From Planctomycetaceae bacterium (GTDB lineage Bacteria; Planctomycetota; Phycisphaerae; SM23-33), in contig JAJFVE010000039.1 in the NCBI GenBank assembly GCA_021371965.1, positions 1-43,436 on the forward strand: a DNA stretch of 43,436 nt, written 5' to 3'. Shown piece after piece: positions 33,250 to 40,916 of this stretch (positions are counted from its first letter, which is position 1; every line of letters begins with the position of its first letter). Below the pieces are notes generated by a model. The model saw nothing but the letters and a program-made list of their open reading frames with translations. It did no database searches and had not been told where the DNA came from. The translations under genes were made by a program, and so were the position numbers.

Positions 33250-33281
33250 TTAGCCGTTGAGGCCGCTGAGGTCGCAGAGGC
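33250..33281 (+). repeat. dispersed repeat family A, copy 5 (diverged)
   Basis: TTAGCCGTTGAGG followed by CCGCTGAGGTCGCAGAGG. It lies 26 bp upstream of the GH95 start and shows three or four differences from the consensus. Confidence 0.75.
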
Positions 33282-33310
33282 AAGACGTCTCCGCGCCCCG
33301 CAGGGACGCC

Positions 33311-33476
33311 AGGATTTAGCCGGAGGCGTGAGCCTCCGGAAAAGATTGGGTTGATGGAACCGCCTCGCAGAGGCGGCAGGCTTCAAGTGCTGCCTGGCGT
33401 TGACAACCTTCCGCCTCTGCGAGGCGGGGAAACAAGATTGGCAGCGTCCGGAGGCTTACGCCTCCGGCTAAGTCCT
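33311..33476. repeat. nested palindromes family G
   Basis: Outer arms 33311-33339 and 33447-33476 are reverse complements with two differences, each holding its own palindrome CCGGAGGCGTGAGCCTCCGG or CCGGAGGCTTACGCCTCCGG. Between them a second pair, CCGCCTCGCAGAGGCGG and CCGCCTCTGCGAGGCGG (~33361 and ~33410), is likewise palindromic and inverted. No gene in the 287-bp gap between the two minus-strand genes. Confidence 0.8.
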
Positions 33477-33511
33477 GGAGCCTCTTCGAGGCTCGGCCGC
33501 TCATCTGGCCG

Positions 33512-34369
33512 CTAGTCACGGCTGTTTCCCATTTCAATGCCCAGTTCTCGGCCGATGGCGAAGAGCCTACCGGCGGCGGCGCGGTAGTCTTCTTCGCTGG
33601 CGAGGTGCTCGAGCATCAGCGGGGGCGAGTTGTCCAGGCGATTGAGCTCGCTGAGGTACGTGCGATAGTCGAGGTAGCCTGTGGCCGGGGGCACCTCGTC
33701 AAGGTGCATCGCCAGAGCGCCCCGCAGGACGATGTCCTTGGCGTGGCAGGAGGCGATCCACGGGCCCAGCCGCTTGAAGCAGTCACGCAGCAGCGAGGTT
33801 GTGTCGTACATCATCCGAGGCGTCAGGATGATGTTCACCGGGTCCAGATGCACGCCGAAGGCCGGGCGGTCGACGGCCTTGATCAGGTCCAGGTACGCGT
33901 CGACGCTGTCGGGCAGGACCCACTGCATCATCTCGAGGCCGAACTTGGCCCGGCGGGGCTTGACGGCGTCGATGATGGACCGCACGGTCTCGACGGCCAG
34001 GTCGAACGTCTCGGGGGTGAGGTTGGCCGGATGCGGGCCGTAGTCCGAGCCCGGGTCCAGCGTGCCCAGATAGTCCACGCAGCACAGCGCGCCGGCCTCG
34101 TCGGCCAGCGTCAACTGCCGCTTGACGTTCTCCTGGTTGGCGCGGCGGCGCTGCTCGTCGGGGGCCAGCATGTTGCACCAGGCGCCGACCTCGGCGATCA
34201 CGACATCCTGCGCCGCAAACGCCCGGCGGATTTCGGCAATGCGCGTGGTATCGCCGGGATCGGCCTGCGGGCAGTATGCCGCGCGATAGCCCTGCTCGCG
34301 ATGCGCGCGGGCCAGCAGTTCCAGATCGTCCTGCGCTGCGAATACGGGGCCGCCAAGGCGTATCATCAC
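33512..34369 (-). CDS. sugar phosphate isomerase/epimerase (xylose isomerase-like TIM barrel)
   Basis: 285 residues. AP-endonuclease-2-like TIM barrel: LARAHREQGYRAAYCPQADP, DVVIAEVGAWCNMLAPDEQR, ADEAGALCCVDYLGTL, FGLEMMQWVLPDSVDAYLDL, FGVHLDPVNIILTPRMMYDT, WIASCHAKDIVLR and PLMLEHLASEEDYRAAAGRL. The acidic and His metal ligands (E in GLEMMQ, D in HLDP, H in CHAK, E in MLEH) are present. Such enzymes isomerise or epimerise free or keto-sugars. It overlaps the Gfo/Idh/MocA gene by ATGA, a common pairing in planctomycete carbohydrate loci. Substrate unknown. Confidence 0.88.
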   Translation of the reverse strand: MMIRLGGPVFAAQDDLELLARAHREQGYRAAYCPQADPGDTTRIAEIRRAFAAQDVVIAEVGAWCNMLAPDEQRRRANQENVKRQLTLADEAGALCCVDYLGTLDPGSDYGPHPANLTPETFDLAVETVRSIIDAVKPRRAKFGLEMMQWVLPDSVDAYLDLIKAVDRPAFGVHLDPVNIILTPRMMYDTTSLLRDCFKRLGPWIASCHAKDIVLRGALAMHLDEVPPATGYLDYRTYLSELNRLDNSPPLMLEHLASEEDYRAAAGRLFAIGRELGIEMGNSRD

Positions 34370-35421
34370 GTCGTCTCCAACTGGTAGTTGTCTTCGGGCA
34401 GCTCGGCCACCATGCGTTCCAGGATCGGCGCCGACACGTCCATCGGCAGCACGATCGTCCGCGGGTCCAGCCCGCTGGCAAGGATGGCCATCGACACCTC
34501 AAACCCGCGGTAGGCCAGCTCGCCGCGGCACGGGTGCGGCTGCGACGGGTCGTCCAGCCACTTGCCCAGGTCGGTGATATAGGGGGCGGTGTTGCCGCTC
34601 TCGTCGAAGCTGACGCTGTAATCTTCGACGTATCCTTTGTCGGCCGTCATCGCCCGCCAGCCCTTGCCGACGATCACCTCGGCGTAGCCGTGCGTGCCCA
34701 GGACCGTCGCGCCGGCGTCGAGCCAGAAGTGCTCGGGTATCCCGCGCGAGGGCGCCAGCGTCCCGCACTCGAAGAACCCGCGAATCTCGCCGGCGAAACC
34801 GACCTGGGCCATGATGTAGTCGGGCGAGGGGTGGTTATCGGCGACCTTGCCGCGCCCGTGCATGTGGCCGACGACCCACTGCGGCTTGGGGTAGTCGATC
34901 AGCCACATCGCGTAGTCCACCAGGTGCGTGATGTAGTGGAAGAACCAGCCCTTGGAGGTCGCATGGACGGACCGCACTTTTCCGATGCGCCCGGACTCGA
35001 CGATCTTCTTGACCGCCTGCCAGTGCCCGCCGTACTTGTGCTGATGGCAGACGATGTGCTTGATGCCGGCGGCGTCGCAGGCGTCGCAGATTTCCTTGGC
35101 CTCGGCCAGCGAGGTCGCCATCGGCTTCTCGTAGGCGATAACCTTGACGCCATGTCGGACGCCCAGCTTCACCAGCTCCAGGCGAATCGCCGGCGGCGTG
35201 ACGAAGCAGAACACGTCGGGCTTCTCACGGGCGAGCATCTCGTCAGCCGAGGCGTAGATCGGCAGCGAGACGTTGATGCCCGCCAGCATGGCTTTCATGC
35301 GGTCGGTATCCAGATCACACACAGCCGCCAGATCAAACCGGTCCGCATTCTTCAAAAACGCCAGAGTATGCGCCCGCCCCCGAGCGCCGGCGCCCAGAAC
35401 GACTGCCTTATATCGCTTCAT
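34366..35421 (-). CDS. Gfo/Idh/MocA family oxidoreductase
   Basis: 351 residues. N-terminal Rossmann domain: YKAVVLGAGARGRAHTLAFL, AAVCDLD and FCFVTPPAIRLELVKLGVRH, then VIAYEKPMATSLAEAKEICD with the family's EKP, and KHIVCHQHKYGGHWQAVKKI. C-terminal alpha/beta domain includes YITHLVDYAMWLI (His of the active site). NAD(P)-dependent oxidation of a sugar or inositol-like compound is likely. First gene of a two-gene unit with the TIM-barrel isomerase; the GH95 gene follows after a repeat-filled gap on the same strand. No Tat signal is seen, so cytoplasmic. Confidence 0.92.
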   Translation of the reverse strand: MKRYKAVVLGAGARGRAHTLAFLKNADRFDLAAVCDLDTDRMKAMLAGINVSLPIYASADEMLAREKPDVFCFVTPPAIRLELVKLGVRHGVKVIAYEKPMATSLAEAKEICDACDAAGIKHIVCHQHKYGGHWQAVKKIVESGRIGKVRSVHATSKGWFFHYITHLVDYAMWLIDYPKPQWVVGHMHGRGKVADNHPSPDYIMAQVGFAGEIRGFFECGTLAPSRGIPEHFWLDAGATVLGTHGYAEVIVGKGWRAMTADKGYVEDYSVSFDESGNTAPYITDLGKWLDDPSQPHPCRGELAYRGFEVSMAILASGLDPRTIVLPMDVSAPILERMVAELPEDNYQLETT

Positions 35422-35531
35422 GGTTTCTCCTCAATAGGCGATTAGATCATCCAGGAAGGGAGGTAGTGTACCGTCTCCCACGTTAGCGGTCGAGTCCCTC
35501 CGGGAACTCTGTGTGCTTTGTGGCAGGGTTG

Positions 35532-35580
35532 TTCATTCGTGTTATTCGTGACATCCGCCTTCGCCGCAGGTTACGGCGGA
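35532..35580. repeat. intergenic word repeats (families I and K)
   Basis: ATTCGTGTTATTCGTG tandem words at ~35534-35550, directly followed by TCCGCC (35554-35559) paired with GGCGGA (35575-35580) around a 15-nt loop. Situated upstream of the FmdB gene. The rest of the 35422-35531 gap holds no feature I can support. Confidence 0.5.
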
Positions 35581-35588
35581 CAAGTTCG

Positions 35589-35618
35589 TGGACGTAATTC
35601 TCCCGAGGGTGGTATAGT
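35589..35618 (+). promoter_or_regulatory. candidate promoter of the FmdB-family gene
   Basis: -35-like TGGACG (35589-35594), 18-bp spacer, -10 TATAGT (35613-35618). The gene's Shine-Dalgarno AAGGAG is at 35624-35629, eight bases before the ATG. Confidence 0.5.
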
Positions 35619-35637
35619 GTGCTAAGGAGCCAATGCG

Positions 35638-35856
35638 ATGCCGACGTATGAATACAAGTGCAGCAAGTGCCATCACGTCTTCGAGGTTTTCCACAAGACG
35701 ATGACGGCCACCGCCCAGAAGTGTCCCGAGTGCGGGAGCAAGACCCAGCGGCAGCTCACAGCCGCCAAGGGCATCCACATGAAGAAGTCCGGCGGCGAGG
35801 CCCCGCCGTGCGGGCGTCAAAAGGCCTGCAAAGCCTGCCCGGCCATGGGCGGATAA
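35638..35856 (+). CDS. FmdB-family zinc ribbon protein
   Basis: 72 residues, a complete small protein. MPTYEYKCSKCHHVFEVFHK and AQKCPECGS give the CX2C...CX2C zinc ribbon (C8/C11 and C31/C34, approximately) diagnostic of the FmdB/CxxC_CXXC_SSSS family. A further Cys-rich tail (PPCGRQKACKACPAMGG) is unusual but seen in some members. Function is unclear for most of the family; possibly regulatory. It has its own promoter and Shine-Dalgarno site and stands alone. Confidence 0.92.
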   Translation: MPTYEYKCSKCHHVFEVFHKTMTATAQKCPECGSKTQRQLTAAKGIHMKKSGGEAPPCGRQKACKACPAMGG

Positions 35857-35875
35857 TTATGGCCAGGGCGTAGGT

Positions 35876-35980
35876 TTGTGGCATGGCCGTCTCGGCCATG
35901 CACTGGCGGGCGTCTCGCCCGCCAGAAGACAAGCACGAGCATGGGCTAGACCTGTCCCTTGGGGACGCCCATGCCGCAAA
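35876..35980. repeat. palindromic repeat family C, copy 3
   Basis: Three consecutive palindromes: GGCATGGCCGTCTCGGCCATG, GGCGGGCGTCTCGCCCGCC, and a longer imperfect one (GCATGGGCTAGACC through GGGGACGCCCATGC). The first ~55 bp are nearly identical to the start of copy 4 at 39881. Translated in the frame of the next gene it gives HGRLGHALAGVSPAR, an artefactual N-terminal extension. Confidence 0.85.
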
Positions 35981-35986
35981 GCCGGA

Positions 35987-37123
35987 ATGAAGATCGCTCT
36001 GATCAACATCACGCGGGGGGGCATGAGCGGCGGGTATCGGGTGTATCTGGAGAAGATGCTCCCGCGCCTGTCCGCCAGCGGCGAGATATCGGCTATCCTC
36101 TGCGCGACGCCGGGCCAGCTCGACGTGCGCTCGTGGGTGGGGGACCTGCCCAAGGTGCAGTTCGTCGACAGCGGGGCGTTCCGGCTTTTCCCGCGCGGAC
36201 CGCGCCCGCCGCTGCGCGCGGCGCTCGACGCCTTCGCGCCGGACGTCGTCTTCGTCACCCTCGAGCGCCACATGCCGTACGGCCACGTCCCGCAGGTGAC
36301 CATGATCCACAACATGGAACCGCTGGCGCTGGACAGCCGCGTCAACCCGGTCCTGGAGCGCATCAAGAACCTCCTGCGTCGGCGCCAGACGCGCCTGGCC
36401 GTCGACAAGGCCCAGCGCGTGGTAGCCGTTTCCGACTTCGTGCGCGACTACCTCGTTGACCGGTGGGGCACGGAACTGAGCAAGGTCCACACCATTCACT
36501 ACGGCTACGATCCGCAGGACGAGCACGCCCCGGCCTCGCGCCCGCCGGCGGTGCGCGAAGACTGGACGGGCGAGTTCTTTTTCGTCGCCGGCGCGGTGCG
36601 CCCGTCGCGCGGCATCGAGGACGCCCTGGAGGCGATGAAGCTCCTGGCCGCCCGCGGGCGGCCGGTGCGGCTGGTCATCGCCGGGGCGGTCGATCCGCGG
36701 ATGGGGTTCTACCGCCGCCGCATGGGCGAGATGATCGCGCGGTACGGCCTGGACGACTCGGTGCTCTGGGCCGGCCGGCTCAGCCGCGACGAGATGACCT
36801 GGTGCTACCGCAACTGCCGCGCGTTCCTGATGACCAGCCGCGTCGAGTCGTTCGGGATGATCGCCATGGAGGCCATGTCGCTGGGCTGCGTGTGCATTTC
36901 GGCTGACAACCCGTGCCTGCCCGAAGTCTTCGGCCACTGCGCCGCCTTCTATCCCCCCCGAGACGCCGCCGCCCTGGCCGGGGCGATCGAAGATGTGCTC
37001 GACGCCGACGGCGAGACCCTCCAGGCCCGCCGCGTCGCCGCCAAAGCCCGTGCCGGCGAGTTCTCGTGGGACGAGTGTGCGAAGAAGACGATCGAGCTGT
37101 TGCGAGAGACGGCGACCCGTTAG
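35987..37123 (+). CDS. GT4-type glycosyltransferase
   Basis: 378 residues from ATG 35987; the 37 codons upstream are repeat C. GT-B fold: N-terminal domain begins MKIALINITRGGMSGGYRVY (glycine-rich loop); VTMIHNMEPLALDSRVN; VVAVSDFVRDYLVDRWG. C-terminal nucleotide-sugar domain: FFFVAGAVRPSRGIEDALEA, VLWAGRLSRDEMTWCYRNCR, and SRVESFGMIAMEAMSLGCVC with the EX7E motif of GT4. It transfers a sugar from a nucleotide donor; specificity not predictable. No signal peptide. No polysaccharide cluster is adjacent, so it may act in surface glycan or lipid glycosylation on its own. Confidence 0.9.
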   Translation: MKIALINITRGGMSGGYRVYLEKMLPRLSASGEISAILCATPGQLDVRSWVGDLPKVQFVDSGAFRLFPRGPRPPLRAALDAFAPDVVFVTLERHMPYGHVPQVTMIHNMEPLALDSRVNPVLERIKNLLRRRQTRLAVDKAQRVVAVSDFVRDYLVDRWGTELSKVHTIHYGYDPQDEHAPASRPPAVREDWTGEFFFVAGAVRPSRGIEDALEAMKLLAARGRPVRLVIAGAVDPRMGFYRRRMGEMIARYGLDDSVLWAGRLSRDEMTWCYRNCRAFLMTSRVESFGMIAMEAMSLGCVCISADNPCLPEVFGHCAAFYPPRDAAALAGAIEDVLDADGETLQARRVAAKARAGEFSWDECAKKTIELLRETATR

Positions 37124-37234
37124 CAGCGTAGCTTGCCCGGCGTGTTGGCCCGTCGCTTGGGCAGCGTCGAGCATTCCCCCTTCGCACCGCCAACGCCAAT
37201 GGCGGATTGCCTGTCCCTGACCTCGACTTGGGCA

Positions 37235-37240
37235 TATACT
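37235..37240 (+). promoter_or_regulatory. possible -10 element of the OPA transporter gene
   Basis: TATACT, 33 bp before the ATG at 37274, in the gap after the glycosyltransferase. No convincing -35 at 16-18 bp (TGTCCC at 17 bp is weak). A ribosome binding site AAAGAAAGG follows. Confidence 0.35.
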
Positions 37241-37273
37241 AGGGCGCCCCGTCTTAAAGAAAGGTTTGTGGTT

Positions 37274-38662
37274 ATGGACCCGACGCCTAGACCGCTGGTC
37301 AAAGATCCCCGTTACGAATGGTATCGCTGGCAGATCTTTGCCATCACCTGGCTGGCGTACGCGGGCTTCTATCTCACGCGCAAGGCTTTTTCCATCGCCA
37401 AGATCGGCCTGGCCAAGGATGCGGCCCATGGCGGCCTGGCCATGCCCAAGAGCGACATGGGCTGGATCGACGGCGGGTTCCTTGCCGCCTATGCCATCGG
37501 GCAGTTCGTCTGGGGCATCGCGGCAGACAAGGTCGGCACCCGCAAGGTCGTGCTGCTGGGGCTGGTCGGGTCCATCGCCGCTTCGATCGCCATGGGCGCC
37601 TCGACCTGGGTTGTGATCATCGGCATCTTCCTGATCATCCAGGGCCTGTGCCAGTCGACGGGCTGGGGGCCGCTGAGCAAGAACTTTGCGGCCTTCTTCT
37701 CCCAGCGCGAGCGCGGGACGATGATGGGAATCTGGAGCACCTCCTACGCCGCCGGCGGTCTGTTCGCCGGATGGTTTGCCGGCTTCTGCGCCGACAAGTT
37801 TGCCCAGTGGGGCTACATCCAGTCATGGCGGTTTGCGTTCTTCGTCCCTGCGGGCGCTCTGCTGATCGTCACGGTTCTGTTCTTCATCTTTCAGCGCAAC
37901 AAGCCCGAGGATGTGGGCCTGGTGCCGGTCGAAGAATACCACGGCGAGAAACCGCCGGTGATAGGAACCGATGCGCAGCAGGAACGCGAGGGATCGTGGA
38001 AGACCATCTGGGAGGTCATCACCAACCGCACGGTGATGCTGCTTTGTGCGGCGTATTTCCTGCTCAAACCCACGCGCTACGCGATCCTGCTGTGGGGGCC
38101 CAAGTACGCCAATGAAAAGCTCGGTAGCGGCATGGCCGAGTCGGGCCTGATCAGCGGACTCTTTGAAGCGGCGGGCATCGTCAGTTGCATCGCCGGCGGG
38201 TGGGTCAGCGACAAGGTCTTTGGCTCGCGGCGAATGCCCGTGTGCGTGATCTGCCTGGCGGCGCTGGGCGTGGGCATGTTCTTCTTCGATCATCTGCCGG
38301 CCCAGCGATGGGTGCTGTCCTTGGCGTTCTTTGTGATGGGAATGCTCTTGTTTGCCCCGGACTCCATCGTCAGCGGCACGGCCGCATTGGACTTCGGCAC
38401 GCGCAAGGGCGCCTCGACGGCGGCCGGACTGGTCAACGGTTTTGGCTCGGTAGCGGCGATCCTGGGCGGCATGCTGCCGGGCTTCTCCGACAGCAAGACC
38501 ACCGGCTGGGGCTGGAACATGATCTTCACGTTCCTGGCCGTCATGCTCCTGCTCTCGGCGACCATGCTTGTCTTCAAGTGGAACGTGCTGCCCAACAAGC
38601 CCAAGCCCCAAGCCGCCGCCACGCAGGAGCAGGAGCTGGCCGCCCCGGTCGAGGCGGTATAA
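37274..38662 (+). CDS. OPA-type (GlpT/UhpT-like) major facilitator transporter
   Basis: 462 residues from ATG 37274 (AAAGAAAGG upstream); 47 codons of the longer frame were dropped. Twelve hydrophobic segments. Organophosphate:phosphate antiporter pattern: YRWQIFAITWLAYAGFYLTR KAFSIAK, with the conserved Arg after YLT, DMGWIDGGFLAAYAIGQFVW GIAADKVGTRKV, IIQGLCQSTGWGPLSKNFAA FFSQRERGTMMGIWSTSYAA, and in the second half KPTRYAILLWGPKYANEKLG. Relatives exchange glycerol-3-P or hexose-6-P for phosphate. Here it is followed by phnW and phnX, so 2-aminoethylphosphonate or another phosphonate is the likely cargo (inference). Confidence 0.9.
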   Translation: MDPTPRPLVKDPRYEWYRWQIFAITWLAYAGFYLTRKAFSIAKIGLAKDAAHGGLAMPKSDMGWIDGGFLAAYAIGQFVWGIAADKVGTRKVVLLGLVGSIAASIAMGASTWVVIIGIFLIIQGLCQSTGWGPLSKNFAAFFSQRERGTMMGIWSTSYAAGGLFAGWFAGFCADKFAQWGYIQSWRFAFFVPAGALLIVTVLFFIFQRNKPEDVGLVPVEEYHGEKPPVIGTDAQQEREGSWKTIWEVITNRTVMLLCAAYFLLKPTRYAILLWGPKYANEKLGSGMAESGLISGLFEAAGIVSCIAGGWVSDKVFGSRRMPVCVICLAALGVGMFFFDHLPAQRWVLSLAFFVMGMLLFAPDSIVSGTAALDFGTRKGASTAAGLVNGFGSVAAILGGMLPGFSDSKTTGWGWNMIFTFLAVMLLLSATMLVFKWNVLPNKPKPQAAATQEQELAAPVEAV

Positions 38663-38754
38663 CCGCCCACAGAAGCCTGTTGCCTGCCGGCTCGCCCGCC
38701 GGTAATCTTGTCGGCCGCTGCAGCGGTCTCTTAAGGAACTTTGGGAGCATCATC

Positions 38755-39879
38755 ATGCGGAAAACAACTTCGGGTTGGAAAGACAAAATCCTGTTCACTC
38801 CCGGCCCGCTGACCACCAGCCGCACGGTCAAGCAGGCGCTGCTGCGCGACCTGGGCAGCCGCGACTTCGAGTTCATCAGCCTCATCAAGGACATCCGCGA
38901 CGGGCTGGTCAAAGTCGGACAGGCCACCACCGACAAGTACACCACCGTCATCATGCAGGGCAGCGGCACATTCGCCCTCGAGGCCGTCGTCGGCTCGACC
39001 ACCCCGCCAAACGGCAAGTTCATGGTGCTCATCAACGGCGCGTACGGCCACCGTATCGCCAAGATGGGCAAGGTCCTCAAGATCGACACGATCCCCGTCG
39101 AGTTCCCTGAGAACACCAAGGTCGACCCGGTCAAGGTCGCCGAGGCCCTCAAGGCCAACCCCGGCGTGACGAACGTGGCCGTCGTCCACTGCGAGACCAC
39201 CACCGGCATCATCAACCCGATCAAGGAAATCGGCGCGGTCGTCAAGAAGGCCGGGGCGAAATACTTCGTCGACGGCATGAGCAGCTTCGGCGCCGTGCCG
39301 GTGTCGCTGGAAGAGTGCCAGATCGACTACCTCGTCTCGTCGGCCAACAAGTGCATCGAAGGCGTTCCGGGCTTCTCCTTCGCCGTCTGCCGCATCGAGA
39401 GCCTGCTGGCCACCAAGGGCTACGCCCGCAGCCTCAGCCTGGACCTGCTCGACCAGTACCTGGGCTTCGAGAAGAACGGGCAGTTCCGCTTCACGCCGCC
39501 GACCCACGCGATGATCGCCTTCCGACAGGCGCTGGCCGAGCTCGAAGCCGAGGGCGGCGTGCCCGGCCGCGCGGCGCGGTACAAGTCCAACTACGACACG
39601 CTGGTGGCCGGCATGCGGCAGATGGGCTTCAAGGAATATCTGCCCGCGGCCGACCAGGGCTACATCATTACCTCGTTCGTGTACCCCAAGGACCCGAACT
39701 TCAACTTCGAGGCCTTCTACGAAAAGCTCAACGACCGCGACTACGTGATCTATCCCGGCAAGGTCTCCAACGCCGACTGTTTCCGCATCGGCAACATCGG
39801 CCGGATATTTCCCTCGGACGTCCAAGACCTGCTGGGCGTGATCCGCGAGACGATCGCCCAGATGGGCGTGAAGCTGTAG
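38755..39879 (+). CDS. phnW: 2-aminoethylphosphonate-pyruvate transaminase
   Basis: 374 residues from ATG 38755, with GGGAG eight bases before. Fold-type I PLP enzyme: KILFTPGPLTTSRTVKQALL, RDLGSRDFEFISLIKDIRDG, MQGSGTFALEAVVGS, HCETTTGIINPIKEIGAVVK, YFVDGMSSFGAVPVSLEECQ and SSANKCIEGVPGFSFAVCR with the Schiff-base lysine K199. It converts 2-aminoethylphosphonate plus pyruvate to phosphonoacetaldehyde plus alanine. The product is the substrate of the downstream phnX enzyme. Cytoplasmic. The sequence fits PhnW better than the related alanine-glyoxylate or serine transaminases. Confidence 0.93.
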   Translation: MRKTTSGWKDKILFTPGPLTTSRTVKQALLRDLGSRDFEFISLIKDIRDGLVKVGQATTDKYTTVIMQGSGTFALEAVVGSTTPPNGKFMVLINGAYGHRIAKMGKVLKIDTIPVEFPENTKVDPVKVAEALKANPGVTNVAVVHCETTTGIINPIKEIGAVVKKAGAKYFVDGMSSFGAVPVSLEECQIDYLVSSANKCIEGVPGFSFAVCRIESLLATKGYARSLSLDLLDQYLGFEKNGQFRFTPPTHAMIAFRQALAELEAEGGVPGRAARYKSNYDTLVAGMRQMGFKEYLPAADQGYIITSFVYPKDPNFNFEAFYEKLNDRDYVIYPGKVSNADCFRIGNIGRIFPSDVQDLLGVIRETIAQMGVKL

Positions 39880-39880
39880 T

Positions 39881-40003
39881 TTTGTGGCATGGCCGTCTCG
39901 GCTATGCACTGGCGGGCGTCTCGCCCGCCAGAGGACAAAGCAAGAGCATGGGCGAGACGCCCATGCCACAAAGCAAGAGCATGGGCGAGACGCCCATGCC
40001 ACT
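39881..40003. repeat. palindromic repeat family C, copy 4
   Basis: A 120-bp array between phnW and phnX: palindromes GGCATGGCCGTCTCGGCTATG and GGCGGGCGTCTCGCCCGCC as in copy 3, then two tandem units GCATGGGCGAGACGCCCATG separated by CCACAAAGCAAGA. It ends seven bases before the phnX Shine-Dalgarno and would interrupt the transcript with strong hairpins. Confidence 0.85.
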
Positions 40004-40016
40004 TAAGGAGCCGATA

Positions 40017-40853
40017 ATGGACTTCGTGTACAAGAGGACATACCGCGGGCCCGTTAAGATGGTCATCTTCGACTGGGCCGGCACGACCGTCGACTACGGC
40101 TGCTACGCCCCAGCCGTGGTGTTCATTGAGGTCTTCAAGCAGTTCGGCGTCGAGATCACGATGGACCAGGCCCGCGCCCCGATGGGTCTGCAGAAGAACG
40201 AGCACATCAAGGCCATTGCGCGCATCGACGAAGTGGCCGCCCAGTGGAAGGCGGCCCACGGCAAGCCCTGCTCGGACGCCGACGTGCAGAAGATGTTCGA
40301 GGTCTTCCAGCCGCTGCAGGTCAAGGTCATCGGCGACTACGCCGACGTCATCCCCGGCACGGTCGAGACCGCCAAGGCCGTCAAGAAGATGGGCATCAAG
40401 ATCGGCTCATCGAGCGGGTACTTCACCGAGGCAATGGAGATCAACTTCCAGCGCGCCAAGGAACAAGGCTTCGAGCCCGACACCAACTCCTGGGCCACCG
40501 CCCCCGGCGTACCGTACGGCCGACCGGAACCCTGGATGGTGCTGGACAACATGCGTCAGGCCCGCATCTATCCGCCCGAGGCCGTCGTGAAAGTCGGCGA
40601 CACCAAGCCCGACATCTCCGAAGGCATCAACGCCGGCACGTGGACGATCGGCCTGGCCAAGACCGGCAACGAGGTCGGCCTCAACGAGAAAGAGATCAAC
40701 GCCCTGCCCAAGGACGTGCTCGAGCGCAAAGTCGCCAAGGCCACCGAAGGCCTGGCGATGATGGGCGCCCACTACGTGGTCGACGAAATCTCGCAGGTCC
40801 TGCCGATCATCGAGGAGATCAACCTGCGCCTGAAAATGGGCGATCGGCCGTAA
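40017..40853 (+). CDS. phnX: phosphonoacetaldehyde hydrolase (phosphonatase)
   Basis: 278 residues from ATG 40017 with AAGGAG eight bases upstream; the long upstream frame is a shadow of phnW and repeat C. HAD fold: VIFDWAGTTVDYG with nucleophile D19, cap region MGLQKNEHIKAI with the Schiff-base lysine K60, IKIGSSSGYFTEAM (motif II) and VVKVGDTKPDISEGINAGTW (motif III acidic residues). It cleaves the C-P bond of phosphonoacetaldehyde to acetaldehyde and phosphate. With phnW and the transporter it makes a complete route from 2-aminoethylphosphonate to usable phosphate. Confidence 0.95.
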   Translation: MDFVYKRTYRGPVKMVIFDWAGTTVDYGCYAPAVVFIEVFKQFGVEITMDQARAPMGLQKNEHIKAIARIDEVAAQWKAAHGKPCSDADVQKMFEVFQPLQVKVIGDYADVIPGTVETAKAVKKMGIKIGSSSGYFTEAMEINFQRAKEQGFEPDTNSWATAPGVPYGRPEPWMVLDNMRQARIYPPEAVVKVGDTKPDISEGINAGTWTIGLAKTGNEVGLNEKEINALPKDVLERKVAKATEGLAMMGAHYVVDEISQVLPIIEEINLRLKMGDRP

Positions 40854-40882
40854 CGATTACGGATTGGAATGGGATTGGGATC

Positions 40883-40916
40883 AAGAGCAGGATCGTCTTG
40901 GGATGATCCTGCTCTT
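40883..40916 (+). terminator. terminator after phnX
   Basis: AAGAGCAGGATC (40883-40894) pairs perfectly with GATCCTGCTCTT (40905-40916), 10-nt loop, followed by ATATATA. Thirty bases after the phnX stop. Confidence 0.7.

Noticed and set aside
35756..37429. 557-codon minus-strand frame opposite the glycosyltransferase.
   Set aside because: Runs through intergenic repeat C and antisense to a GT4 enzyme; no family features.
38731..40002. 423-codon minus-strand frame opposite phnW.
   Set aside because: Its start is the translation of palindromic repeat C and the rest is a phnW shadow.
35876..40003. CRISPR-like array reading of the repeats.
   Set aside because: Units are palindromic with short irregular spacers and lie in separate gaps; there is no cas gene and no regular spacer length.
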